This document shows, in pieces, positions 1 through 6,978 of a stretch of DNA of 17,025 nucleotides (position 1 is its first letter; the number at the start of each line of letters is the position of its first letter). The translations under genes and the position numbers were made by a program. This stretch comes from DATAFO01 sp046728015 (GTDB lineage: Bacteria > Actinomycetota > Thermoleophilia > Solirubrobacterales > 70-9): the NCBI GenBank assembly GCA_046728015.1, contig JBKPDQ010000137.1:1-17025 (forward strand), read 5' to 3'. The notes beneath the pieces were generated by a model that was given only the letters and a program-made list of their open reading frames with translations, searched no databases and had not been told where the DNA came from.

Positions 1-15
1 GAAAGGGATGAACGG

Positions 16-492
16 ATGAAGCGATTTCTCCTACTGTGCGCGGTCGCCGTCGCGGCGCTCGCTTTCCCCGGGGTGGCGTCGGCCCAGAGCGGGCACTTCG
101 TCACCGGCGGCGGCAACGCCCCGAGCTGTACGGACATCGGAACGCAGCTCCTTTGCACCGGCAAGGTGGCCGGCCTCGGGGGCACGACGTTCGAGATCAC
201 CGTCGAGGCCGAGGGCGTCGCATCGGTCGAATGCGAGAACCCGGGCGGCAACGTTGCCCCCGGTCAGGACACGGCGATCACGGCAACTGCCAGCAGTGGG
301 CCGCTGCCGACGCCGCGGAACGGCCAGTACGTGTTCAGCCTCATGACTGTCGCACCCACCGTTCCGAACTTCCCGACGTGCCCGAACCCCGGGTGGATCG
401 CACACGTCGTTGACGTGACGTTCGGTGACGCGACGCTCTCCTTGTTCGAGGACGGCGTGCTCTCGGACCAGATCACGGTGCCCGTCACCTAA
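16..492 (+). CDS. Small secreted protein of unknown function (158 aa)
   Basis: An N-terminal signal peptide is clear: Lys-Arg, then a hydrophobic stretch (about residues 4-20) ending in a VASA-Q type cleavage site near residues 23/24. The mature part is rich in Gly, Thr, Val and Asp and has four cysteines (38, 47, 73, 122), enough for two disulfides outside the cell. It looks like a small beta-rich exported protein; I recognise no catalytic motif or named family. The start at 16 is preceded by a purine-rich GAAAGGG about nine bases upstream. Another ATG at 8 is out of frame. The next gene starts 38 bases after the stop on the same strand and also encodes a small secreted protein, so the two are probably co-transcribed and end at the hairpin at 742-771. 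The gene is complete but anything upstream is outside the window. Confidence 0.75.
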   Translation: MKRFLLLCAVAVAALAFPGVASAQSGHFVTGGGNAPSCTDIGTQLLCTGKVAGLGGTTFEITVEAEGVASVECENPGGNVAPGQDTAITATASSGPLPTPRNGQYVFSLMTVAPTVPNFPTCPNPGWIAHVVDVTFGDATLSLFEDGVLSDQITVPVT

Positions 493-529
493 GGCCCATC
501 CATCAATGCACCATCGGAGGTAGGACGAC

Positions 530-730
530 GTGCCACGAATTCGCAAGACGACGGCCACGTTGCTCGCCGCGGGTGTGATCTGCGTCGGGCTCGTGCCCTC
601 CGCCTGGGCGTCGCCGAGCCCGCCGACCAACGGCGGCAACGGCGCCGGCCAGAGCGGGCAGTGCACCGGCCCGCAGGACGATCGCCCGGCCTCCTGCAAG
701 AGCCAGGGCGGCCCCGGCAACCAGCCGTAG
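530..730 (+). CDS. Very small secreted protein (66 aa), Gly/Pro/Gln-rich
   Basis: GTG start preceded by an excellent Shine-Dalgarno GGAGGT (516-521) with an 8-base spacer, which decides the start. Residues 1-27 form a signal peptide (RIRK n-region, hydrophobic core, AWA-S cleavage). The mature peptide is only about 39 residues, rich in Gly, Pro, Gln and Ser, with two cysteines (45 and 56) that could form one disulfide. No known domain is visible. It follows the 158-residue secreted protein by 37 bases and is followed 11 bases after its stop by a strong hairpin, so the pair is probably a two-gene operon. Function unknown; exported structural or surface peptide is a guess only. Confidence 0.7.
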   Translation: MPRIRKTTATLLAAGVICVGLVPSAWASPSPPTNGGNGAGQSGQCTGPQDDRPASCKSQGGPGNQP

Positions 731-741
731 AGCGTCCTCGT

Positions 742-771
742 CGTCGGAGGGGCGGAGGCGCCCCTCCGGCG
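742..771 (+). terminator. Hairpin terminator after the secreted-protein pair
   Basis: Perfect 9-bp stem GGAGGGGCG (746-754) / CGCCCCTCC (759-767) with loop GAGG. It extends outward to 742-771 with mostly paired bases including one G-T. It starts 11 bases after the stop at 730. There is no T-tract, as often in very G+C-rich genomes. Confidence 0.65.
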
Positions 772-1113
772 GCGCATCACAGCGGCGGTCGACAACGAGG
801 TCTCAGTGACTGCCTGTCCGCCACACGCCGACGCAACGCCTCGCCTCGTCCGCCAGGCGGGCGATCCGAACGCCCGCGGCTCCAAGCGATGACTGCGCGA
901 CGGGGCGACGCCACGGCTGATCAACACCCGACCACCTGCCGGATCAGGACGACGTACACGCGGACTCGACGCCCGGCGAAGCTCGCCCCACCGCCGGATA
1001 TCTGAACCAGTGACCACGGGCGGAGAAGGCCACGCACTGGATCCGGTCCGTGGCGCCCCATCGTCGTGGGAACGATGCGCCCTGGACTGCTGCCCGCGTG
1101 GCACGCTGACCAG
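772..1113. other. Intergenic stretch with no gene recognised
   Basis: About 340 bases between the hairpin and the preferred start of the oxidoreductase. Open frames cross it on both strands, but their translations are Arg/Pro/Ala-rich and low in hydrophobic order, like frame shadows of G+C-rich DNA. No tRNA-like fold, long repeat or convincing -10/-35 pair was seen. It should contain the oxidoreductase promoter. Confidence 0.4.
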
Positions 1114-2052
1114 GTGCCGATCGATTTCGCGCTCCTTGGCTGCGGTCATCCTCATGTTCCCGACGTGCTAGGCGTGCTTGCTTCCGAGCCGGACCTGCGC
1201 TTGGTGGCCGTGTGGGATACGGATCCGTCCGCGATCCCGGTCGCCGTGTCGGGGGCGGCGGTCTCGCGCCCCGAGACCGCGATCGGGCGCGCGCACGCCG
1301 TGGTGATCTGCGCGCCGACCGACGAGCGTCCGGCGTTGTGCGTGCAGGCGGCGCGGGCAGGCCGCCCGATCCTGGTGGAGAAGCCGGTCGCGCGCACGGC
1401 CGCCGAGGCACGTGACGTCGCGCGTGAGATCGGGCGCAGCCGCACCCCCGCCGTGGCCGCGCTGTTTCTGCGCGAGCTGCCCGCACTCGGCCGGCTGGGC
1501 GGCGTCCTGGGTGAGCGGCTGCTGGGCCGAGTGGCGAGTGCGAGCGCCGCGCTCACGCACGCCGGCGCGATCGATCGGTGGTTCGAAGGACCGTGCGCGT
1601 GGATGCGTGACCCGCGCCGCGCGGGAGTCGGGGGCTTCGGTGATCTGGCGCTGCACCTCGTCGATGCCCTGGCGGCGCTGAGCGCGGACGAGCCGCCGAG
1701 CCTTGCGGCGGTCGCACTCGATCGTGGCGCCGCCGGCCAGGCTGACCTCGGCGGCGTGGCGCTCGGGACGTGGGCGGGCGCGCCGCTCACCGTGCGCGCG
1801 AGCTGGGCGACCCGGCCGGGGGGCCTGGAGCTCGTCGTGTCCGGCGGCGCAGGCACCGCCACCGTCCGTGAGGGCGTGCTCGAGCTGATCCGCAACGGCG
1901 GCGCGGAGCGCTGGATCGGCGCCCCGCCCGACGCCGGCGAGGCGCTCCGCGCATTCGCCGCTCGACTGCGCGCCCGCCGCTTCCCACGCGACGGGCTCGC
2001 CCCCGCCATTCGCGCCCAGGAGCAGCTCGAAGCAGCCGTGACCGTCGCCTGA
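1114..2052 (+). CDS. GFO/IDH/MocA-family NAD(P)-dependent oxidoreductase (312 aa)
   Basis: The N-terminus reads FALLGCGHPH (residues 5-14), the Rossmann GxGxx(H) nucleotide-binding turn that this family carries close to its start. Next come a beta-strand ending in VWDTD (33-37), VVICAPTD (63-70) and the family hallmark VEKPVA (88-93), with Lys90 as the usual catalytic lysine. GGFGDLALHLVDAL (173-186) matches the family's G-x-x-D-x-x-x-H-x-x-D motif that contributes active-site Asp and His. Such enzymes oxidise or reduce sugars, inositols or related polyols in the cytoplasm; the substrate cannot be read from the sequence. The frame is open to a GTG at 1066, but the 16 extra residues would precede the Rossmann strand and look unlike protein, so GTG 1114 is preferred; neither has a good ribosome site. 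At about 310 residues it is slightly short for the family. It stands alone, with no transporter or sugar gene beside it. Confidence 0.85.
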   Translation: MPIDFALLGCGHPHVPDVLGVLASEPDLRLVAVWDTDPSAIPVAVSGAAVSRPETAIGRAHAVVICAPTDERPALCVQAARAGRPILVEKPVARTAAEARDVAREIGRSRTPAVAALFLRELPALGRLGGVLGERLLGRVASASAALTHAGAIDRWFEGPCAWMRDPRRAGVGGFGDLALHLVDALAALSADEPPSLAAVALDRGAAGQADLGGVALGTWAGAPLTVRASWATRPGGLELVVSGGAGTATVREGVLELIRNGGAERWIGAPPDAGEALRAFAARLRARRFPRDGLAPAIRAQEQLEAAVTVA

Positions 2053-2144
2053 CAACGCCGTCGCGGTCGAGCGCAGAGCCTCGGCTGCTGCTCTCGCAGT
2101 GCGCCATCTTCAACCGCGTGCTGGGTGGTCCAAGCTCGCTTTTC

Positions 2145-2591
2145 GTGGGCGAGTTCGCGCTGACGAGCGACGCATTCGCGCATGGCGACGAGATCCCCCG
2201 CCGCCACACCTGCGAGGGCGAGGACGTTTCTCCAGCGCTGTCCTGGAGCGACCCACCGGCGGGCACGCGGGCGCTGGCACTGATCGTCGACGACCCGGAC
2301 GCGCCCCGCGGGACGTTCACGCACTGGCTCGCCTGGAACATCGACCCGGTCGTCGGTGGGCTCGGGGAGGGCGAGTCGGCCCCAGCCGAGGGACGCAACG
2401 ACTTCGGGACGGGCGGCTGGAGCGGCCCATGCCCGCCGCCCGGGCACGGCGCCCACCGCTACTTCTTCCGGCTGCACGCTCTCGACGCTGAGCTCGACGT
2501 CGGCTTCCGCGCCGGGCGACGTGAGCTCGAGCGGTCTCTCGCCGGCCACGTGCTCACGACCGCCGAACTCATGGGCAGGTACGAGCGCTGA
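2145..2591 (+). CDS. YbhB/YbcL-type phosphatidylethanolamine-binding (PEBP) family protein
   Basis: The 148-residue product carries the PEBP signature throughout: FALTSDAF near the start, DEIPRRHTCEGEDVSPALSW (15-34), VDDPDAPRGTFTHWLAWNI (48-66), then SGPCPPPGHGAHRYFFRL (93-110) and HALD. The Asp/His of DPDAP and HW and the GPCPP...H segment line the conserved ligand pocket that binds phosphate-like groups. Bacterial members are called Raf-kinase-inhibitor-like, but their function in bacteria is poorly known. No signal peptide, so cytoplasmic. The frame opens at a GTG at 2118, but GTG 2145 puts the first beta-strand in the usual place for the family; neither has a strong ribosome site. It lies 92 bases after the oxidoreductase on the same strand. 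Its last bases overlap the 3' end of the degraded minus-strand membrane gene, so the two would be convergent. Confidence 0.88.
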   Translation: MGEFALTSDAFAHGDEIPRRHTCEGEDVSPALSWSDPPAGTRALALIVDDPDAPRGTFTHWLAWNIDPVVGGLGEGESAPAEGRNDFGTGGWSGPCPPPGHGAHRYFFRLHALDAELDVGFRAGRRELERSLAGHVLTTAELMGRYER

Positions 2592-3073
2592 GCGTGGCCG
2601 CGTCCCCGCATCGCGCCTCCGACACCGCGACGATGGCCGGTGCCCGGGCTCGACGCCGCAGGGCGGCGGCCACGATGAGCAGCCACGTCACCGCGGTCGC
2701 GAATGCGACCGAGAGCAGGGCGGCGCCGAGCCCGATGCAGCCGGCCATCACGGGGCTGATCGCACGCGCGGCGGCCAGGCCCCCAGGCGAGCACGACAAT
2801 CCCGAGCGCGAAGGCGAACGTGCACAGGTAGAACCGGATGAAGATCCCGGTCGCGTCGTTGACGCCTTGCAGCAGGAATCATCTGGCCGCGCTCGAGCTG
2901 AGGCTGCGCCATCTGCCAGACCACGAGTTGGATGGCCGTCACACCCGTGTAGGCGAGCAGCCCGATCAACGCCAGCCCGCCACCGTGACCCGCCGCCACG
3001 TGCCGCTCGCGGAGCATGTGGATCAAGCCAAGCGTCGCGGGCAGGGCGAGCACGATCGAGATCAAACGCGAAC
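2569..3073 (-). pseudogene. Frameshifted integral membrane protein (about four helices)
   Basis: Membrane-protein sequence is spread over three minus-strand frames. The first part reads RLISIVLALPATLGLIHML then GGLALIGLLAYTGVTAIQLVVW and ERGQM. The frame then changes near 2875-2876, where one extra base would restore LLQGVNDATGIFIRFYLCTF and FALGIVVLAWG. A run of five C at 2780-2784 (GGGGG on the coding strand) forces another change, after which AARAISPVMAGCIGLG and VAFATAVTWLLIVAAAL follow to a stop at 2569. Removing one base at each site gives about 165 residues with four hydrophobic helices, resembling small uncharacterised actinobacterial membrane proteins. No proper start is visible; its 5' end runs into a sigma-factor fragment. 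Either a decayed gene or one with base-insertion errors in the assembly; the neighbouring sigma remnant favours decay. The last 23 bases overlap the PEBP gene on the other strand. Confidence 0.6.
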
Positions 3074-3250
3074 CGCTCGGCGGGAGCCAGCGTCTCCAGC
3101 ACCACCAGGAGCACGAGACCGACTGAGTCGACAAGCCGCGCCTCCTGCTCGGGGTCGTGGCCGTCCGCGCCGCTCACGATCGGCTCCGGGACATGGGGAC
3201 CAGGTGGCCTCTCGCCGCGCGTTGCGCGTTGGCGCGAACAACGCGAGCAC
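3064..3250 (-). pseudogene. Remnant of a SigJ-type (ECF) RNA polymerase sigma factor
   Basis: In the minus frame read from 3186 down, EPIVSGADGHDPEQEARLVD, then SVGLVLLVVLETLAPAERFA matches the linker and start of region 4 of SigJ-like ECF sigma factors, which typically read PEPIV...DPE...ADSVGLALLVVL.TL.PAERLAF. Just upstream, in another frame, NARREATW (near 3210-3230) resembles the RRREAYVG segment that precedes PEPIV in the same family. So at least one frameshift separates the two. Upstream of this the match fades and a stop interrupts. Downstream the match ends abruptly after ERFAF (about 3064), where the membrane-protein sequence begins. Region 2 (core binding) and the region 4 helix-turn-helix are both missing, so it cannot be a working sigma factor. 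The junction looks like a deletion that fused two gene remains. Confidence 0.6.
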
Positions 3251-3367
3251 CTCTCAGCGACAGCGGCGGGTCGCGCTCACGGCCGTCGCCTAGCTGAAAG
3301 TGCAGATCCGTCTCGCGCGACCAACCCCTGCGCCACTGGTGCGTCCTACTCGTGCACCGCAAGGAAG

Positions 3368-3386
3368 CGTCGCCCGAGGGGCGACG
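3368..3386 (+). promoter_or_regulatory. Leader hairpin upstream of the 138-residue exported protein
   Basis: Perfect 8-bp stem CGTCGCCC / GGGCGACG with loop GAG, ending 9 bases before the Shine-Dalgarno at 3396. It could stabilise the messenger, act as a 5' leader element, or be chance in G+C-rich DNA. Confidence 0.35.
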
Positions 3387-3395
3387 ACGAGCAAC

Positions 3396-3402
3396 AAGGA
3401 GG
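3396..3402 (+). promoter_or_regulatory. Strong ribosome binding site setting the start at 3411
   Basis: AAGGAGG followed by T, with 8 bases to ATG 3411. The same frame is open from 3300 and has a second ATG at 3459; this near-perfect site decides for 3411. Confidence 0.7.
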
Positions 3403-3410
3403 TCATCAGG

Positions 3411-3827
3411 ATGCTCAAGGTCGCGGCGCGTCCCTCACGGGGGCGCGGCTCAACCACTATGAGAGGGGCGCGCGTGAGGCGTATCCTCGCGCCGCTCGTC
3501 GCTGCGCTCGCAGTGCTCGCGGTTGCGGCGCCGACCGGTATGGCGGCTCCGTCGACGGCGACCATCTCGGTCGCGTTCTCGAGCGACTTCTACAGCGCAT
3601 CGATCAGCTCGACGAAGGGCGTATCGCACTACGACGTGACGCTGTGTGACGGCAGCGCGTTCCGTGAGGAGATCGCGCAGGACACCAAGAGCGTCACCGC
3701 GGGACCGTTCGACGCACAGATCGTCAGCCTCACCGTGAAGTCCGCAACGACCACGCAGACGTTCTACTCGGGCTTCAGCGGTGACTGCAAGAAGGTGCCG
3801 CCGCCGCCACCGCCGCCGAAGAAGTAG
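3411..3827 (+). CDS. Small exported protein with polyproline C-terminus (138 aa)
   Basis: The start is fixed by AAGGAGGT eight bases upstream. The N-terminus has a long basic n-region (Arg-rich to residue 24), a hydrophobic core ILAPLVAALAVLAVAAP (25-41) and an Ala-rich cleavage region around GMAAPS (44-48), so it is exported. The mature part (about 90 residues) is Ser/Thr-rich with alternating beta-strand pattern and two cysteines (79 and 126), probably one disulfide. It ends in a run of seven or more prolines then KK, which suggests an extended, wall-spanning or protein-binding tail. No family is recognised. If translation started at the inner ATG (3459) the signal peptide would have a more typical length, but that start lacks a ribosome site. 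A strong terminator hairpin follows 23 bases after the stop. Confidence 0.7.
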   Translation: MLKVAARPSRGRGSTTMRGARVRRILAPLVAALAVLAVAAPTGMAAPSTATISVAFSSDFYSASISSTKGVSHYDVTLCDGSAFREEIAQDTKSVTAGPFDAQIVSLTVKSATTTQTFYSGFSGDCKKVPPPPPPPKK

Positions 3828-3850
3828 CCAACCCCAGAATCGATCGACGT

Positions 3851-3877
3851 TGGGGCCGCCGGACATCGGCGGCCCCA
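3851..3877 (+). terminator. Hairpin terminator, 11-bp perfect stem
   Basis: TGGGGCCGCCG (3851-3861) pairs with CGGCGGCCCCA (3867-3877) around loop GACAT. It lies 23 bases after the stop at 3827 and just before the ribosome site of the lysyl-oxidase-like gene, so it should separate the two transcripts. No T-tract. Confidence 0.7.
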
Positions 3878-3898
3878 GCTCGCTCACGGAGGATCAGA

Positions 3899-4702
3899 GT
3901 GACTCACTCGCGTTTGGCCCGATTCGGCCGCCCCCACATGAAGCTGCGCATGGTGCCCGCCGTCGCCCTCGCGGCGCTGGCCTGGATACTCACGCCCGCC
4001 GCTGCGCAGGCGCACGCACTGCAATACCCCGATCTCAGGACGCTCGCGCCGAGCGACCTGCGCTTCGACACCGTGACTTATCTGGGCGTCACCAGCAAGG
4101 TTCTGCGGTTCTCGAACACCGTCTGGAACGCCGGCCAGGGGCCGCTCGAGCTGCATGGAACGCCGGACGGCACGTCAGCCGTGACGCAGCGCATCTTCGA
4201 TGACGGGGGAGGCTTCACGGACGTCGCCGTGGGCAACGACTTCACCTACCACCCCGGCCACAACCATTTCCACTTCGAGGACTTCGCCGAGTACGAGCTG
4301 TGGACGAAGAGCGACTACGACGCCTGGGTCGCGAGCGGCCGCAGCGTCGGCCAGGCACAGCGAGTCGGGAGCAAGACGACGTTCTGCGTCATGGACACGG
4401 GCCGCGTCCAATCACTCCCGGGGACACCGTCTGGAGCGGTGTACTCGCAGTGCGGTACCGACATCCAGGGACTCTCGGTCGGCTGGGGCGATACGTACGG
4501 ATGGTCGCTGCCTGAGCAGTGGATCGACCTCGGCGGCGCATTCCTACCGAACGGCACCTACGTCCTGCGCTCCATCGCCGATCCGCGCAACAAGCTTTAC
4601 GAGAGCGCGAACCGGTCCGACTCGGCGCGCGAGAGCGCCCAGACCAACGAGGCCACCACGGTCTTCACCGTCAAGCGCAACCACATCCGGGTCACGCGGT
4701 GA
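3899..4702 (+). CDS. Secreted lysyl-oxidase-like copper amine oxidase (267 aa)
   Basis: GTG start with GGAGGA five bases upstream. A signal peptide follows (hydrophobic residues 19-38, cleavage near AQA-H at 38/39); ATG 3938 would leave just this signal peptide and is a possible alternative start. The mature protein has the lysyl oxidase fold signature: WNAGQGPLEL (76-85), YHPGHNHFHFEDFAEYEL (117-134), KTTFCVMDTG (159-168), QGLSVGWGDTYGWSLPEQW (190-208), and GTYVL. His121, His123 and His125 match the copper ligands of the H-x-H-x-H talon. Lys159 (before TFCxxDT) and Tyr200 (in DTY, just before QWID) align with the Lys and Tyr that crosslink into the lysyl tyrosylquinone cofactor of animal LOX. 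That predicts an active enzyme oxidising primary amines, perhaps lysine side chains, outside the cell with release of aldehyde, ammonia and peroxide. Substrate unknown. It is convergent with the kinase, 13 bases apart. Confidence 0.87.
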   Translation: MTHSRLARFGRPHMKLRMVPAVALAALAWILTPAAAQAHALQYPDLRTLAPSDLRFDTVTYLGVTSKVLRFSNTVWNAGQGPLELHGTPDGTSAVTQRIFDDGGGFTDVAVGNDFTYHPGHNHFHFEDFAEYELWTKSDYDAWVASGRSVGQAQRVGSKTTFCVMDTGRVQSLPGTPSGAVYSQCGTDIQGLSVGWGDTYGWSLPEQWIDLGGAFLPNGTYVLRSIADPRNKLYESANRSDSARESAQTNEATTVFTVKRNHIRVTR

Positions 4703-4715
4703 TCGGCGTGGTCGG

Positions 4716-6284
4716 CTACCCGTACGGAAGCTGACCCAAGGGAGCCTCCGAGCGGTGAGGGATTTCGGCGTGTAGCCGCGTCCCGCCGCCCCGGGGGCTC
4801 TCGACCGTAAGCCGGCCCTCGAGCGCTTCGACGCGGTCGGCGAGCCCGCGCAGTCCCGCTCCCTGCTCATGGGCGCCCCCGACACCGTCGTCGGCAACGC
4901 TGACGTGAAGGCACTGGCTGTCGGCCGTAGCGCTGATGAACACACGGGTCGCGGCGGCGTGCTTCTGCACGTTGGCGAGCGCCTCGGCGATGACGTAGTA
5001 CGCGGCTGCCTCGACCGGTTCCGGGAGCCGGCGATCGGGCAGAGCCTCCAGCTCGATGGGCACCGGCGCCCGGAGCGCGAGCGCTTCGAGTGCCGTGCCG
5101 AGCCCGCGCTCGGTGAGCATGGACGGGTGCAGGCCGCCGGCGAGCTCGCGGATCTCCTGGAGCCCGGTGGCGACCTCGTCCATCGCCCGCTCCAGGAGCG
5201 CGGCCTGATCGTCGGTCGACGCCCGGACCCGGCCGAGGCTGAGAAGCGCCGACGTGAGCCGTTGCTGTGCGCCGTCGTGGAGGTTGCGCTGGATCCGCCT
5301 TCGCTCCGCGTCGGCGACGGCCACCAGCCGCGCGCGCGAGGCGCGCAGCTCACGGTCGGCCTCGGTGCGCGCGGTGATGTCCCTCAAGTAGCCGGTGAAT
5401 GTGGGCGGCCCTGGCAGCGCGATCGGCGTGATCGTCAGCTCGACCGGGAACTCGGTACCGTCGCGCCGCATGCCGGTCAGCTCGAGCCGGCGGTCGAGGA
5501 TGACCGCGCGCCCGGTCTCGACGAAGCGCGCGAGCCCGCGCCGGTGTGCGTCGCGCAGCGCAGGTGGGACGATCAGCTCCGCCATCTCCTGGCCGATCGC
5601 CTCGCTCGCCCGGTAGCCGAAGATCGCCTCGGCGGCGCGGTTCCAGCCGGTGACCCGCCCGCGCGCGTCCATCGTCACGACCGCGTCGAGCGCGGCTTCG
5701 AGCATCGCCCGCAGCCGCGACTCGTTGGCTCGCACCTCCTCCTCGGCGCGCCGTCGCGCCACGAACTGCCCGACCTGGCTGCCGAGCACGGTCATAGTGG
5801 CCAGCAGTTGCTCGTCGGGCTCGTGCAGCGCTCCGGAGAAGAACTCCATCACGCCCACGATGCCCCTTGGGCTGCGCAGCGGAAAGGCGAAGCCCGCATG
5901 CAAGCCGCTCGCGCGGGCGGCATCCGCACGCGGGAAGTTCGCGTCCGCGGGGACGTCGACGACCCATGCCGGCTGACCGCTCGCGAGCACCCGGCCCGGG
6001 AGCCCTTCGCCCAACCCGAGCGCGAGCGCCTCGCTGAGCAGCTCGAACTCCGCCTTCCGCTCCGCGGCGTGCCAGGTTCGCACGCAGCGAAGGCGCCGGT
6101 CCTCCGGGTCGGCTTCCCAGACGGCTCCGATGTCCCAGCGCAGTGATCGGCCGATGGCATCCAGCGTCGCTTCGTACACCTCGACAGGCCGATCGGTTTG
6201 CGCGAGGATCCGAGCGACGGCGTGCTCCACGGGCAGGACGTCGCCGCCCGACGCAGGCTGCCCTCGGCTCAAAGACTCTGACAT
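4716..6284 (-). CDS. GAF-PAS sensor histidine kinase of the NarL-partner type (522 aa)
   Basis: Domain order from ATG 6284: a GAF domain (about residues 22-178, typical DxGAVWEAD, GLPGRVL and FPLRSPRGIVGVMEFFS), a PAS domain (about 188-306, with MDARGRVTGWNRAAEAIFGY and the closing GYLRDIT), a HisKA_3 dimerisation region with RIQRNLHDGAQQRL, where His336 is the phosphorylated residue, and an ATPase domain with the N-box around Asn438 (ALANVQKH), DDGVGG (465-470) and GAGLRGL (476-482). No membrane helix is seen, so it is a soluble sensor. The GAF or PAS could bind haem, flavin or another cofactor, but nothing in the sequence proves it. The frame is open to 6377 but that extension is Ser-rich shadow of the regulator; GTG 6230 is a shorter option that would leave a true promoter gap. 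The divergent NarL-type regulator is the expected partner. Confidence 0.9.
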   Translation of the reverse strand: MSESLSRGQPASGGDVLPVEHAVARILAQTDRPVEVYEATLDAIGRSLRWDIGAVWEADPEDRRLRCVRTWHAAERKAEFELLSEALALGLGEGLPGRVLASGQPAWVVDVPADANFPRADAARASGLHAGFAFPLRSPRGIVGVMEFFSGALHEPDEQLLATMTVLGSQVGQFVARRRAEEEVRANESRLRAMLEAALDAVVTMDARGRVTGWNRAAEAIFGYRASEAIGQEMAELIVPPALRDAHRRGLARFVETGRAVILDRRLELTGMRRDGTEFPVELTITPIALPGPPTFTGYLRDITARTEADRELRASRARLVAVADAERRRIQRNLHDGAQQRLTSALLSLGRVRASTDDQAALLERAMDEVATGLQEIRELAGGLHPSMLTERGLGTALEALALRAPVPIELEALPDRRLPEPVEAAAYYVIAEALANVQKHAAATRVFISATADSQCLHVSVADDGVGGAHEQGAGLRGLADRVEALEGRLTVESPRGGGTRLHAEIPHRSEAPLGQLPYG

Positions 6285-6972
6285 GGCCTCAGGCGACGTT
6301 ATACCCGCCGACCGCGACGCGTCCGAGGCGCTTCGCGTGGTCATTGCAGAGGACGACGCGCTGCTGCGTGAGGGCATCGCCTCGCTGCTCGAGGACGCCG
6401 GCCACCAGGTCGTCGGTCGAGCGGCGGACGCCCGCTCCCTGCTGCTGAAGGTGCGCTCCTACGTCCCGGACGTCGCGATCGTGGACGTGCGCATGCCGCC
6501 CGGCGACGATGACGCCGGGCTGCGCGCAGCCGCAGAGATCCGGCGCTCGCACCCCACCGTGTCGGTCCTGGTCCTCACCCAGCACCTCGAACCGGCGTAC
6601 ATGCTCGAGCTCGTCGCCGACAACGCTTCCGGCGTCGGCTACCTGCTCAAGGACCGGGTACGCGACGTCCGAGAGTTCATGGACGCCGTCACGCGCGTCG
6701 CTGCGGGAGGCACTGCCTTCGACCCGGACGTCGTCAGCAGTCTCGTCGCGGGACGCCGCCGCTCGGCGCTCGACGAGCTGAGCGAGCGCGAGCGCACCGT
6801 GCTGTCGCTCATCGCCGAGGGCCGCTCGAACCGCGCAATCGCAAGACAGCTCCACCTGAGCCCGCGGGCGATCGAACGGCACGTCCAGGCGATCTTCCAG
6901 AAGCTCGGACTCGCCGACTCCGAGGACGTGAACCGCCGCGTTCTCGCGGTGCTCGCGCTGCTCGGACGGTGA
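6283..6972 (+). CDS. NarL/LuxR-type response regulator (229 aa), partner of the adjacent kinase
   Basis: Receiver domain (residues 18-140): acidic pocket EDD at 23-25, phosphoacceptor Asp68 in IVDVRMPP, Thr99 in VLVLTQ and Lys123 in YLLKDR, all the switch residues. Linker to about 162, then a LuxR-type helix-turn-helix: LSEREREVL-like LSERERTVLSLIAEGRSNRA and ERHVQAIFQKLGL (about 166-210). It should bind DNA as a phosphorylated dimer. Start choice is open: ATG 6283 overlaps the kinase ATG on the other strand (shared CATG) and has no clear ribosome site; GTG 6337 begins exactly at the first receiver strand (VVIAEDD) and has GAGG eight bases upstream. With GTG 6337 and a kinase start at 6230 a normal divergent promoter would fit. 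The globin gene follows by 98 bases on the same strand, with repeated dyads between. Confidence 0.9.
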   Translation: MASGDVIPADRDASEALRVVIAEDDALLREGIASLLEDAGHQVVGRAADARSLLLKVRSYVPDVAIVDVRMPPGDDDAGLRAAAEIRRSHPTVSVLVLTQHLEPAYMLELVADNASGVGYLLKDRVRDVREFMDAVTRVAAGGTAFDPDVVSSLVAGRRRSALDELSERERTVLSLIAEGRSNRAIARQLHLSPRAIERHVQAIFQKLGLADSEDVNRRVLAVLALLGR

Positions 6973-6978
6973 CCGGCT

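Noticed and set aside
31..1155. Minus-strand 374-residue open frame across the two small secreted genes
   Set aside because: Arg/Pro-rich translation with no motif; it overlaps two genes that have signal peptides and, for the second, an excellent ribosome site.
1152..2549. Minus-strand 465- and 295-residue frames opposite the oxidoreductase and PEBP genes
   Set aside because: Composition is typical antisense shadow (Ala/Arg/Ser/Pro), and the plus-strand genes carry clear family motifs.
2594..3649. Plus-strand 351-residue frame across the decayed region
   Set aside because: Arg/Ala/Ser-rich; the sigma and membrane-protein similarities lie on the minus strand.
4869..6146. Plus-strand 425-residue frame opposite the histidine kinase
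   Set aside because: Arg/Glu/His-rich shadow; the minus frame has complete GAF, PAS, HisKA_3 and ATPase motifs.
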